In this document: in pieces, positions 34,078 to 45,377 of the stretch
Numbering within the stretch: position 1 is the stretch's first letter
How the letters are laid out: the number at the start of each line of letters is the position of its first letter
Made by a program: the position numbers and the translations under genes
The notes under the pieces: generated by a model
Seen by the model: only the letters and a program-made list of their open reading frames with translations
The model's database searches: none
What the model was told of the DNA's origin: nothing
Assembly: GCA_019828545.1 (NCBI GenBank)
Contig: JACVRA010000190.1
Location: 62,001 to 126,000 of the forward strand
Origin: Paracamarosporium sp. OC-R06-R3
Taxonomy: Eukaryota; Ascomycota; Dothideomycetes; Pleosporales; Didymosphaeriaceae
Direction: 5' to 3'
DNA: 64,000 bases

Positions 34078-34503
34078 GCAGCGCGCGAAGGGGACGTAGA
34101 CGAGCGATGTAAGATACGGTAGATGGTGTTGGAGCTTGTATGATATAGAAATGAGGGGCGACAGCATGCCAGGCAGCGCGCGGCACAAGCCCACGAGCAC
34201 CACCAGGAGGCATTGGGGTGTGCCGTACGCACTTCATCATCGCATAGACAGCTGTGTTATACCACTCAGCATTAGAGAACAGTCGATTCGGTTCGAACCG
34301 GGACTGTGATACATACAGAACACATATACATATTGTACACTAAGACTACATCATCTATACCACATCTCCCATGTCTTGTGCTGATCACACTCCGTATCGT
34401 ACACCTCCCCTTTCTAACCTTATCCCTTTTCTGTCCACCTAACTGCCAAAATCTATCACATGGATGCATGATTAACATCTCGTACCTTCCTGTCTTTGAC
34501 AGT
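34078..34503. other. Convergent spacer with 12-bp palindrome
   Basis: 426 bases between convergent AIM32 and leucyl-tRNA synthetase. A perfect palindrome CGGTTCGAACCG lies at 34289-34300. It resembles a CGG..CCG zinc-cluster site but sits between gene ends, so a regulatory role is doubtful. Confidence 0.45.
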
Positions 34504-37500
34504 TTATGCGCCTAACCCGTTATTTGGTTCCTTTTTGGGTTTTGGTGTCCTCGGACGGACAAAATTCACTAATCGGCATCCCTTCAGGACGATCATATTC
34601 CAGCCCTTGGGAATCTCCTTATACACCTCGTCCGAGTCTTGAGTGCCGCTCTCTTTCCAGATGGCACCGTTCTCCCTGTCAAAGTACTTCTGCCCCTCCT
34701 CCGTCTTCAGTATCTCCTCAAGCGCATGCCTCCTGAGACTCGCCTGGTCCTCTGTTTTGATAGACGAAGGCACCTTCCTTATCTCGATTTGGAACTTTCT
34801 CTTTCCGTTAAGCTGCACTACGCACGTAGTCGTTGGGTTGAGCTTGGGCACTGCCTCCATATCCGCCTTGGGGAAACCAAATGTGAAGATAGAAGGGCCA
34901 GGTTCGGTTTCCAAAGAAGCATGAAGAGGATGCTTCTGGTCATGGCGAATTGCATGATTGGTCCCTGAGATGAGGGTGTGCCAACATTCTTCCGCAACAC
35001 CAGGAGCAATAGGGGCGAGCATACGGAGAAGATGAACCGTTGCGTACCATTTGAACCACAGCGATGCTATAGAATTTTGCGGTGTGTCCCAGATAGTGTT
35101 CGTAAGTGTCATAAGATCGCTGACTATGGTGTTTAGAGAGTATGTTTCCGAGTAGGCTTTCGTTACGCTGGCAATGGTTTGTTGTACGGCGGACAAGAGG
35201 GCCATTTCGGTGGGGTTGAGGGCGTCGAGGAGTTTTTCTTCCTTTGTTTCTTTGCTCACTCCTTGTGTAGGCACGCGTCCTAAGATTTCCTCCTGTTCCA
35301 TGTGTTCTAGTAATGGGATCACAGGGACGTCTAGGTTGTGCAAGGGTCGAAATCTGTCGATATCCTGCTCCGACCGAGAAAACCAGGTGGCGTACGACAG
35401 TTTGAGGACCCTAGCGAGCCAGCGTTGTACGCCGGTAATTTTCTGCTCGTCCCATTCGAGCACGTCGTTGACGGGCGCTTGGAAGAGCATGTGCGCTCGT
35501 GTGGCATCCGCACCGTACGTGGCTATCGTGGCACCCGGATCAACACCATTGTACTTGCTCTTGGACATCTTCTCATAGCTGACCTTCGGCACCACTTCAG
35601 TCCCTTTGATAACAGGTTCGGAGGGTTTGCTAAGATCCACCTCTTCAGGGCGCAGGAATCGTCCAGTCGCTGGGTCGGAATACGTCTTACCGTGCACCAT
35701 GCCTTGAGTGATGAGACGCTTGAACGGCTCACCAAGAGTTTTGTTGCCTTCAGGCCAAACATGTGTGGTCGCCAGAAACTTCGATATGAAACGAGCGTAC
35801 AGAAGATGTAAGATAGCGTGCTCAACACCTCCAATGTATACATCAACCGACATACCGGTGTTTGCTTTTTCAGGAGCCACAAGTTCTGTCTTGTTCTCCG
35901 AGTCTAGGAATCTAAAGAAGTACCACGAAGAGTCCATGAAGGTATCCATAGTATCAGTCTCTCGCTCAGCGGGTTTATCGCACTTCGGACATTTGCACTC
36001 TTTAAAGTTCTTGTCCTCAGCAAGCGGGTTGCCTTTTTGACCATGAAAGAAGGATGCAGGAAGGTCTGGTAGCTCAACTGGCAGATCGTTTGGTGGTACA
36101 GGAACCGGTCCGCAGTCGCTGCAGTGAACGATAGGGATAGGACAGCCCCAGTATCGCTGGCGACTGATCAGCCAGTCACGCAGACGCCAGTTTTCCGTCC
36201 GCTCTGCAAGCCTACCAGCTTGTTGAAGTCGCTGCGTGATCGATTCGATAGCCTGGTCAGAGGAGAGGCCGTTGAAATAGTCATCTTGAGAGGTTAAGAA
36301 ACCCTTGTTGAGTAAAGGTTGACTTTCGATAGTGTTCGTAATAGCACCGGATGCAGATGGTTGTTCCGGAAGGATGACGAATTTTGCAAGAGACCTGAAA
36401 TCCACAGTACCGGAGATAGACCCTTTAGACTGTCGCCAGAAGGCAAAATCTCGCGTGTCGTGGCCAGGGACACCCATGACTGCCCCCGAACCATAGTCAT
36501 CAAGCACGTATGGAGCCACAAACACAGGCAAGGTTTTGCTGATGTTCTCGTCGTCGACCAAGTCTGCGATAGGATTCCTAGCGTGGAGTCCGGGCAGCTG
36601 AAAGCCTTCCTTGGAGTCGGGGGGAAAGTCCTTGGCGATGTCTAAGAACTTTTGCAAGGCTTCATGATTTTTGGCGAGATTTTGCACGATAGGGTGATTT
36701 AGTGACAGTGCGATATACATCACCCCAAACAGTGTATCGGCGCGTGTGGTGTAAACCTCAACAGGTTCCAGCCGAGTCGGACTCCTCCCATCAGTTTCGA
36801 TATCGAAGCTCAGCTTGGTGCCTTCAGACCGACCGATCCAGTTCTTCTGCATGGCAAGCACACGCTCCGGCCACATGCCATCCTGCGCTAGTACTTCCAG
36901 ATCCTTCAGCAATGGTTCTTGAAACTCCTTGATTTTGAGGAACCACTGCTTGAGCATCTTCTTCTCTACCTTCGCACCGGACCGCCACGAATAACCGTTG
37001 GCGTCCACTTGTTCGTTTGCGAGGACGGTCTCGTCAACGGGGTCCCAGTTGACGAGCGATTCGGCTTGGTAGGCGAGGCCGCGTTCGAAGAGCATGAGAA
37101 AGAGGCGCTGGGTGTGCTTGTAGAAGGCCGGATCGCAAGTACGAAGTTCCTAATAGAATGCCATGAGCATATATGCTTTCAATATGTACAAGCATTAGCG
37201 TACCCTGTCCCACGACCACTGCCCCCCCATAAGCTTCATCTGCTGCTTCATCGCATCGATGTTCTGCAACGTCCAAGTCCCCGGGTGGACTCCCCGCTCG
37301 ATGGCCGCATTCTCAGCAGGCAGGCCGAAAGCATCCCAGCCTATTGGATGCACAACATCATAGCCCTGCATCTGCTTGAAGCGCGCCAAGACATCGGATA
37401 TGGTGTATACGCGCAAATGGCCCAGATGCAGCGTGCCGGAGGGGTAAGGAAACATGGGCAGGATGTAGGCCTTTTCCGCCGCATTCTTCTTCAATTGCGA

Positions 37501-37800
37501 TAGGCCCGACTTCTCCGAGTCCCAAAAAGCCTCCCATTTCGGAGTGAGACGGTTCAATGCCTCGTGCTGTATCCGCGCCGTATGTCGTTCACCACTACCG
37601 CCTCGTCGCGGCGTGCAGGTCGAGAAGGCGCATCGCCGAAGGGCCCAGGCACGCTGGCAGCCCAGCCAATGCACACTGAGAGCTCGCATCACCTCGGACG
37701 GTGGGCATGCCGCGTAACGGGCGAGAAGGTTGGGCGCATGACTTTTTCGAGGTCGCGTCAAGCTTCGTCCAACCATCCGAAGCTCTGACGGCGAAAACAC
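34504..37800 (-). CDS. NAM2: Mitochondrial leucyl-tRNA synthetase
   Basis: Two exons (37800-37204 and 37149-34504) around a 54 bp intron; 1080 residues from the first ATG. The enzyme charges mitochondrial tRNA-Leu; in yeast Nam2 also helps splice group I introns. Seen: class I HIGH signature in [12 protein letters not shown] (125-128), [12 protein letters not shown], the editing domain in the middle ([29 protein letters not shown]), Zn-like CSDCGPVP and [18 protein letters not shown], and [12 protein letters not shown]. It is bacterial/mitochondrial in type. The first ATG gives an odd leader; the second, at residue 38 (37689), gives [20 protein letters not shown], a good mitochondrial presequence, and is probably the true start. 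Divergent from the amino acid transporter. Confidence 0.93.
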
Positions 37801-37994
37801 GGCACTAAGCCCTTCGCGGCATCTCCGAACCAGCTCGTTTACACCTCCGCATCGGATCGAAACACTGACATAGACGCAAACAACTCATACCGAGGGGGCA
37901 GAATCTGGCCCTCAGTACTTTTCCTAACTTGTTAACTCGTTGCGCCGCCCATGGCGCTTTTAAGCCCGAGCATACGATAGCCATACACGACAAA
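37801..37994. promoter_or_regulatory. Compact divergent promoter, LeuRS / amino acid transporter
   Basis: 194 bases between outer start codons (305 if LeuRS starts at 37689). It must hold both promoters. The close pairing of a leucine-using enzyme and an amino acid permease may be chance. No TATA box seen. Confidence 0.45.
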
Positions 37995-39914
37995 ATGGCC
38001 AGCCGCTACTCCAACCTCCCACCCCCGACCCGCGACTCGCTCGAACTGGCTTCCCTGGCCTCGTCCTCGCACGTCTCGCAGCGAAGCTCCGTAGACTCGT
38101 CTGCTTCGGGCGCGCGCTCTTCGCAGCGGCTGTCCTTCGACGACGAAGACCCCCTCTCCGAGCTCAATCCCGCCGGCGACAATCGTCCCCGCCACAACCG
38201 CTCTTACAGCGTATCCTCCGCCTTCGACTTCGCACCGAACCTCTTCCCACTCTCCAGCACAGCCCAAGGCTACACAGCCCTCGGCGCCCCCTCAAATCCA
38301 GCCCTCGACCCGTCCAACGCGCTTAACGGCGGCTCACTGGAAAAGAACAAGACCTTGACGTATCTAAATGGTCTGTCGCTGGTGGTCGGGCTTATCATAG
38401 GGAGCGGCATCTTCTCTTCGCCGTCGCAGGTCAACAGGAATGCAGGGAGCCCGGGTGCGTCGCTGCTTGTGTGGGTGGTAGCCGGGATATTAGCGTGGAC
38501 GGGTGCAGCGAGCTATGCGGAACTCGGGGGCGCGATACCTTTGAATGGCGGAGCGCAGGTCTATCTCTCCAAGATATTTGGCGAGTGGGCGGGCTTCTTG
38601 TTCACGTGGTGCGCTGTGGTCGTCCTGAAACCCGGCTCTGCAGCTATCATTGCCATTATCTTCGGCGAGTATATCGTAAATGCGATTGGGGGGCCCGAGG
38701 CCGCCGAGGCGAGTGTATGGATCAACAAGGCAATTGCTATTGCAGGATTGATATTGGTCACGCTGCTGAACTGCGTCTCGACGAAATTGGGCACGAGGAG
38801 CGCCGATGTCTTCATGTTCCTCAAGTTCTTCGCGTTAATTGGCGTCACCGTCATAGGCATCGTGGTTGCGGCGACAGGCTTCTCTTACAAAGGCCATGCG
38901 AACGAGGACTGGAAAAAGCAGGGCTGGTTCGAAGGGACGAGCACGGATATCAGCAACTGGGCCGTAGCCCTCTACGCTGGATTGTGGGCATTCGACGGCT
39001 GGGACAACGTAAACCTCCCTTCTCCTCACATTTGCACACTGCTAACAACATCTTAGGTCAACTACGTAACCGCCGAATTCAAGAACCCCACTCGCGATCT
39101 TCCTCGTGTCATACACACCTCTCTCCCTCTAGTAATCCTCTGCTACGTCCTTGCCAACGTCGCCTACTTCCTCGTGCTCCCTACCTCGCTCATCGAGTCC
39201 TCCAATACCGTCGCCGTCGCTTTCGGACACCAGGTCTTCGGGCCTGTCGGCTCTTTGATCCTCGCTCTCCTCGTCAGCGGAAGCTGTTTCGGCGCGCTGA
39301 ACGCTACAACTTTCACGTCCGGCCGCCTCGTCTATGCCGCAGGCAAAGAAGGCTACTTTCCTGAGATCTTCGGCACCATCGGCCTCGGTAAATCACACCG
39401 CGCTATTCGACTGCATAGTATAAATGCTGGAACAAGTAAGAGTAGGATCCCAAAAAAGGTGGTGGACTGGTTCGCAGACGCAGACGCGGGCTTCTTCTTC
39501 ACACCCATCGCAGCTATGACGCTCAATGCCTTACTTACCGTAGTGTACATATTCATTGGCAGCTTCGACACCCTGGTCACCTTTTACGGCGTTGCGGGAT
39601 ACTCGTTCTACTTTTTGGCCGTCCTGGGTTTGATTATACTGAGGGTGAAGGAACCGGAGCTGGAGAGGCCGTACAGGACGTGGATTACCACACCGATAAT
39701 CTTCTGTTGCGTTAGTCTGTTTTTGCTGAGTAGGGCGGTGTTTGCGGAGCCGGTACAAACGCTACTTGTGGTGGCGTTCATGGTAGCGGGGCTGGTAGTG
39801 TGGTTTGCATGGGTGGGAAGAAACAGAGGCAAAGAAAGGTCGAGATTTAGGAGGGTGGAAGAGCAAGATGACGAGAAGGTTGGGTGGAAGTTTTGGAAGA
39901 AGTGGAGATCATAG
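37995..39914 (+). CDS. LAT-type amino acid transporter (methionine-permease-like)
   Basis: Two exons (37995-39008 and 39057-39914) around a 48 bp intron; 623 residues. The start MASRYSNLPPP is preferred over an in-frame ATG 66 bases upstream. A long Ser-rich cytosolic N-terminus (about 115 residues) is followed by a 12-helix APC core: LTYLNGLSLVVGLIIGSGIF (TM1, with the substrate-binding GSGIF bend), GAASYAELGGAIPLNGGAQVYL, LWAFDGWDNVNYVTAEFKNP (TM6 region, spanning the splice), and GALNATTFTSGRLVYAAGKEG. This fits L-type/methionine permeases (Mup-like) of fungi; the substrate is inferred only at class level. The tail is basic. Complete. Confidence 0.88.
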
Positions 39915-40430
39915 GGCGTTTTGTGCGCTCAGGTCTCGTGATGTTGTATGATGATTGAAGGGCTATTGATAGCGTACTCGCTTTGAATATAAAGTACAAA
40001 GGTGCATTAAGACATATCGAAAACATTGGACTAAGTTGTGGTAGACGTAACTTCGCTCCCTTCTGGATCTGAGCAGCCTCGACGCTGTTCCTCTGCATCT
40101 TCCAGAACATGCATACGTCATGGTCGCTGTACGTACGCCAATTTCGATCTCTGTACTGTTGAACATGTTCAATCTGGGGCGGGTCGCTGACTTCTCAACA
40201 TAGCCTCCGGAAAGGCTGATCGCGGGGTTTCCTGCAAGGCTGAGGCTGGAATACGAGCAACGAGGGGAGCCGGCTTGCGCGCAGCTTTCGTCGCATAACC
40301 TCTCCTTCGCTTTAAACTTCAAAGCAGCAAAACTCTTCAACTACTTCAACTACTTCAACCGGTTACAAATCGCCAGACTCTACTTGTAGCACGCGCTATA
40401 ACAAGACTTTTGGCATGCGTCCAAGCCAAC
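39915..40430. other. Intergenic
   Basis: 516 bases between two genes in the same direction. Contains the 3' flank of the transporter and the promoter of the next gene. Near 40325-40360 a short CAACTACTT-type direct repeat occurs. Nothing else seen. Confidence 0.45.
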
Positions 40431-41971
40431 ATGGCTGACCCTATCACGATTGTCGGAACTCTGGGCGCGCTTTGCAACATCATCGACGTTGTCAATAAGA
40501 CTATCACGACTCTCAATGTCTGGCGAACGAGATGGAAAGACTCAGATCTCAACTTTCTCGGCCTGGCTGCACAACTTATTGCTCTTCGCGCTGCACTGAC
40601 CAAGATACAAGAGTGGATGGATGCTGAAGCTGGAGAAACCCACCACCAGCTTACAATGGATCTCGACATTTCGATTGCGTACTGCAAAGTACTTGTCGAC
40701 AAATTAAATTCAAACTTCAGCCAATTGCAGCAGCCTAACACAGGATCGTTGGATATGCTTGCGAAAATAAAGATAACATTGGGTACGGGCGGAGTCGAGG
40801 AGCTGCAGAAGCTTGTGGAACGGCAAACCAGCGCCTTGACCTTACTTCTAATCGCCTGTAACTGGTGAGTGAGCACACATGCAATAGAACTCCACTAACA
40901 GCACGAAGCAAAGCTATTTCCGAACAGAAGAAGTTTTTGGAGAAGCCGAAGACCCGCAAGACCTTGGAGCGAGCGAAAGCGGACAGTGCTTCATTGATCG
41001 TGCATTATGATAGCACATCTTTGATCAGCAAGTGGACAGACAACATGTCCAAGATATCGGTCACTTTCGACTTCGATCGCGAAGTCTTTTCTTCTTGGGT
41101 CTATGAGCGGGTGTTTCGCTTCGCCTTCAAGGATACGTTACGCAAGCCCACTCGAAAATACACAGACGTCGGTCCAAGCCACCTTGCAGCGACGGAGCAC
41201 AATCGGCAACCTATGAATGAAGGACCTATTCCAAAGCTTGCGATCTTAGAAGAGTCGGTCCCACATTTAGTCAAGTCAGACCCAGCTTCATCGATCCAGG
41301 AGCGACCGGTTACCGAAGATTGTATCGAGAAGCGTACTGAAACCTGCAAACACGTCTGGTTGATGGGCAACGATAGAGTTGGGAAAGACATGGCAATCTC
41401 ATATCTTCAAAAAGGCTATGAAACAGAAATACCCAAGACGAAGACCTTGACCGATAATCCGGGTTGCAACATGACGTTCTATACGGATGGTTCCCAGTAT
41501 CTATTGTACGATGCCAATAGTGATGGAACCTCTACAATTGGAGCAACAGCGAATTTTCGCCTGGACACCACTCCTATCATTATCTTCGTTGTCGACCTGT
41601 GCAGTTACGATCAAGCGAGCACAGCAGAACCGTATACGAAATTAAATTCGTCCCTCCTTCGGTTTCGCTACCTTGCCAGTCTAAGTATATACGAAAAGTC
41701 ACCCATCTTACTGATGTTCCACCGCAACGACTCAATCGCGTCCAAGCTGCAGACTGCACCTCTTCAACGTTACTTTCTAGATTTCGATGGAGGGACCGAT
41801 GTGCAAAAGGCCACGAATTATATCACGAGCCGATTCCTCAATCCTTCCCTAATTCGGAACCCTGAAAGGGTGACTTCTTGTCATTGTTACAAAGGAGATG
41901 CCATGCGTTCCGTTCGATCGTTCTTCAAGGACATCGCGATATCATCTACTGCACGCACTGATGATCAGTGA
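40431..41971 (+). CDS. Fungal NLR-type N-domain fused to reduced G-alpha-like domain
   Basis: Two exons (40431-40864 and 40909-41971) around a 44 bp intron; 498 residues. The acceptor is GCACGAAG, not the nearer TAACAG, because only it keeps frame. Residues 1-230 form an all-helical N-terminal region of the kind found on fungal STAND/NLR proteins (MADPITIVGTLGALCNIIDV start, LTLLLIACN). Residues 293-489 follow G-alpha: a P-loop-like MGNDRVGKD (298-305), PIIIFVVDLCSYDQ, PLQRYFLDFDGGTDVQKA, and a terminal SVRSFFKDI helix. Key residues differ: GAGESGKS reads GNDRVGKD, DVGGQ reads DANSD, and NKxD reads HRND (416-419). Only about 40 residues separate P-loop and switch, so the G-alpha helical domain is missing. 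GTP binding is doubtful. A signalling or immunity role is inference. Confidence 0.72.
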
Positions 41972-42283
41972 TCGTATCAGGATGTCTGCGGCTCATTCAC
42001 TGGCTTCAACGACAAGCATACTCAGCTACAGTGTGTCGAATATTAGACACGTCAAGACTCCTTTGTCTACTTCGTCAGAGAGTGCAGGAAAACACTACTA
42101 ATGGTCATCCCACCTCCGAATATGCACCGGAAAAGTACTGCAATCAGTAAAGCAATGTAGTCACTCGCATCTAGGGGCGTGCAGTGTCATGGTCAGTTGA
42201 ACAGAGCATATACTAAGTGGCTTCAAAACTATGAACACCTAGCTTCATCGCATAGAACATATTGTTTGAATGAAAGCCTGCTC
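41972..42283. other. Convergent spacer
   Basis: 312 bases between the G-alpha-like gene and the convergent peptidase gene. Only 3' flanks expected; nothing recognised. Confidence 0.5.
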
Positions 42284-43885
42284 TCAAGGAGAACCTTGTT
42301 TCGATACTGCACGTCTCCGCCTTTTTGTCGCGTTGGAGGGCTGCTTCCAAACAGGCTGGTCCGGATCAAACCCCACGAGACAGTTCACAGTCTCTGCACC
42401 CTCCCCTGCATCGTTGATCTCAGAACCGACTGGACCTTTCCACTTTCCACTCAACTTGATGTACCCATCGAGCGCATCAGTGAGCGTTCTGCCCAAGTCA
42501 AGAGCCTTGCTTGCTCTGGTATGCGAGTAAAACTGCAACAGACTCTGTGCAGCATCTCGCTCATCGTTGTTGATCAGGGTCTGCGCGCTTTTTTCTACCC
42601 ATTGCAGGTCGCTTACCGATTCGTTTTCAAAGGCGGTGAACATCTCTGTGACGAGGGGGTGAAAGACATTAGGGTTCGAGCACATGTAGTACAAGACGCG
42701 CTTGAACGTGCGGCCAGCAAACTGCGACGCTTCTTGCAGCTGGAAGTCCGGATTCAGGAACGAAGACGATGCACCTGTCGTCAAATATCGGTGCTCACCA
42801 AATTCCGGCGGAACAGATTGTACGCCCAACCACCAAGGGATGAAAGGCGCTGCCACAGATCCCGTAGGCGCATTCCAGATACGAATCGTATCCGGGTCCA
42901 TGTTTTGAAACAAGCTCACAACCTGTCCATATCCAGCTTCATCATCAGAGATACGTGGATCGCGTACACGTTCTCGCATGTCGGCTTCAGAAACAGGAAC
43001 CATGGCTAGCGTCGCTTCCTCGAGTGCAGCCTGACTCATGTACTTGTTCCCGCCGTCACGAGCAGTCAGGTTCTCACCCGGAACCTGGTATCCGTACGCA
43101 TTGAAGATGTTGAACGGCTCGCTCCCATTCGGATTCCACCACCCCTGCTCGACCGCAAAGCTAACGATGTTACTGGAGCCCATGTAGTCCGTGCTGTTCT
43201 GAAAATCGACGGGAAAATCTTCGATATACCCCGGGTACAGCACCCTTACAACGTCAGTCCCTAATCTTTCTGCAGCCCACAGCCCTTCTCCACCCGAGAA
43301 TTCCCACACGACCCAGCCTTCGTTCGCATCAGCGATTAAATGCGAGTTACCACCGTAGTCGGCATATCCATATTTTGCGATCATGTCTCCGATGATTTCA
43401 ACCCCTTCTCGCGCGGTGCTTGCGCGTTCCAGAACCACGCGAGCGAGGTCCGAGTATTGGAGACCGGTTTGAGGGTTGGGCGTCATGTCGTAAAGCTCTT
43501 GTCTGCTGTTCGCCCATACATCGCGGACCGCGACACCTTTCTCGTTAACACCACCGTTCGTCAACGGCGCGGGGAAGCCCTCGAAATCGGAGTATTCCAT
43601 GGACATGTAGCGGAACGTGTGAGCGGCCTGCGGGATTTGGATCAGGGCTCCCGGAAGGACGGCGTCCTCCGTTACACCAACAGTAATGGTGGCATTGGAT
43701 GAGTGGTTCGCAGCAGAGAATATTTGGAGCCAGTGCGAAGAGACTTCTTCGCCAGTGCCGCCTACAAGCGTTGCGTTCAAGGCTGTCAAGTCGCGACCGA
43801 CATAAAAGGCATAGCTGGCTGTTGTAGAGGGTATGAAGATAGCGAAGGCTGCCGCCGCCAATGTGGTCCTGCTCAGAGGCGCCAT
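42284..43885 (-). CDS. Secreted C69-type dipeptidase family protein
   Basis: Single exon, 533 residues, signal peptide MAPLSRTTLAAAAFAIFIPS. The mature chain starts at about ASYAFYVGRDLTALNATLVG and continues with GGTGEEVSSHWLQ, VGVTEDAVLPGAL, EGFPAPLTNGGVNEKGVAVRDVW, NPQTGLQYSDLARVVLERA, GGNSHLIADANEGWVVWEF and NAYGYQVP, the peptidase C69 (Ntn-hydrolase) layout. In C69 enzymes the N-terminal Cys after the leader is the nucleophile. Fungal relatives as I remember them read ACYA..VG there; here it is Ser24 (AGC at 43814-43816). A Ser nucleophile is possible in the Ntn fold, so activity is open. Many N-glycosylation sites fit secretion. The tail is basic (KRRRRA). Confidence 0.83.
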   Translation of the reverse strand: MAPLSRTTLAAAAFAIFIPSTTASYAFYVGRDLTALNATLVGGTGEEVSSHWLQIFSAANHSSNATITVGVTEDAVLPGALIQIPQAAHTFRYMSMEYSDFEGFPAPLTNGGVNEKGVAVRDVWANSRQELYDMTPNPQTGLQYSDLARVVLERASTAREGVEIIGDMIAKYGYADYGGNSHLIADANEGWVVWEFSGGEGLWAAERLGTDVVRVLYPGYIEDFPVDFQNSTDYMGSSNIVSFAVEQGWWNPNGSEPFNIFNAYGYQVPGENLTARDGGNKYMSQAALEEATLAMVPVSEADMRERVRDPRISDDEAGYGQVVSLFQNMDPDTIRIWNAPTGSVAAPFIPWWLGVQSVPPEFGEHRYLTTGASSSFLNPDFQLQEASQFAGRTFKRVLYYMCSNPNVFHPLVTEMFTAFENESVSDLQWVEKSAQTLINNDERDAAQSLLQFYSHTRASKALDLGRTLTDALDGYIKLSGKWKGPVGSEINDAGEGAETVNCLVGFDPDQPVWKQPSNATKRRRRAVSKQGSP

Positions 43886-45377
43886 TTTGGAGTCGCGAAT
43901 TCAAACTGGTACGAGCTGTAGGAGCTGCAGAACCATGTTGGAATTCTCCGACCTCTTATTGTCGGTGAATTGTCGGTAGTCGTTCAACTGGATCAAGTTA
44001 GCAAGACATTCGAGTCAGTTCTTCTTATCGAGAAGCGGAGACGAACTATAGTAGCGTTGAAGAAAAAATGCGGGATATACATCCCGCACTTTCTGAAGAC
44101 TGACCTTTGCATCCAAATCGGATTTGATGTTCGGTAGATGTTGCACATGCATCTCATCGACGCTGCACCGGAGACATCTACCTTTCCTAGTATCGATAAA
44201 CGTTCAGTGACCAGCTTGCGAGAACAGACATAGATGATGAACGTGAAGGTTCCCTGTTGTGCCCCGCAAGCCACCCACGTAGTGTGGGGTCCATCGATAT
44301 GTTCCTGGCTAGCTACCTGTGCATCGCATTTTTCGGATGCGCTAACGGCCATCTCCGCGACCCCAGTTTTTGATTTGTGCGTAGGTCTTGTTATTTTTGC
44401 GCATAATGCGGGTAATTTAACACTTTTGGGATCGCGAGTAAAGCTGTTTGAGCGAAGCTTGATTCTGAGTTACGGATTTTGTAGTAACACATGTGAAGCA
44501 CTTCAGGCAAGTGAACAGGAACAAGAGCCGGAAAAATCTGACATGCCGATGGGTATCTCTTTTGATGATTGTATTGAATGTCTCAATACAACTTTACTCA
44601 AGCTGTGTCATCGTTCTTTTTCCAGTGAACTACCTCAGACTAGCGAATAGGATTGAGAGGCTGGGAACTAACGTGATAGAGGATATATTATATAGGCAAG
44701 CTTCTTACAAGACGATATTGGAAGATGTATGTAGGAATCAGGAACCATGATATACAATTACTGTATTATTTAGTAGGATTTGTACGAAAATGATCCCAGT
44801 ATAAAGTATTCATTTCAATCATGTAATAGTGATAGACTTCATCGTGAACTCTCTCGAATGCTCAAGCTTCGCAGCTCATTATCCAATCCTTGAAATGAAT
44901 TTCGGAGTATCTGTAGGCTCAGACTTTAAAGTATAAATAATCACACGTCCTCATGCTGAACATATTCGATATGCGATGAACATCCCAAAGACGGGAAAAG
45001 ACGCACGATCACATATTCGTATTTAAGAAGGGGCATCGCCAAAAAGCAGAGACTACAAGTAGAATGTTTGTAGATGAGAGGACATAGGTAACTAGATAAG
45101 CTGTGAGTCAGCGTTTCTATTTTATGCGATTGGTTAGTCGTCCATGCGAGACAAAAAACCCCCAACGTGTGTTATCGACTTGTGAACCAGGATTTTAGAT
45201 TATTATAGCTCATTATCGGACCTGTAGAAATCATCAGGCCCATCTATCGTCATAAGTAGGCTCCAATATTGGAATATGAAGCTATAAACTAGCGTATGAA
45301 TTAATCTTGTGCTGGTAATCGAGAGGAAGTTTTCTAATTATGTCTATTGTATCTTTTCGTCAATCATTACCATGCAT
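43886..45377. other. AT-rich intergenic, no gene seen
   Basis: 1.5 kb between the C69 start and the SDR stop. AT-rich, with two 119-138 codon frames (43993-44352 minus, 44234-44650 plus) that overlap each other and look random. A hairpin lies in the C69 promoter side. Confidence 0.45.
44061..44095. repeat. Hairpin (8-bp perfect stem plus outer 5 bp)
   Basis: TGCGGGAT (44069-44076), loop ATAC, ATCCCGCA (44081-44088), flanked by AGAAA and TTTCT, which also pair. It lies about 180 bases upstream of the C69 start codon. It could be an operator-like palindrome or chance. Confidence 0.5.

Noticed and set aside
34289..34300. CGGTTCGAACCG as a zinc-cluster factor site or tRNA B-box
   Set aside because: It sits between two convergent gene ends, so a promoter role is unlikely, and no tRNA cloverleaf can be formed around it.
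38471..39364. 297-codon plus frame inside the amino acid transporter
   Set aside because: Shadow frame; Arg/His/Cys-rich, while the overlapping frame gives a clear permease across the splice.
44234..44750. Plus-strand frames (138 and 85 codons) in the AT-rich spacer
   Set aside because: Different frames, no domain, no splice logic, AT-rich surroundings.
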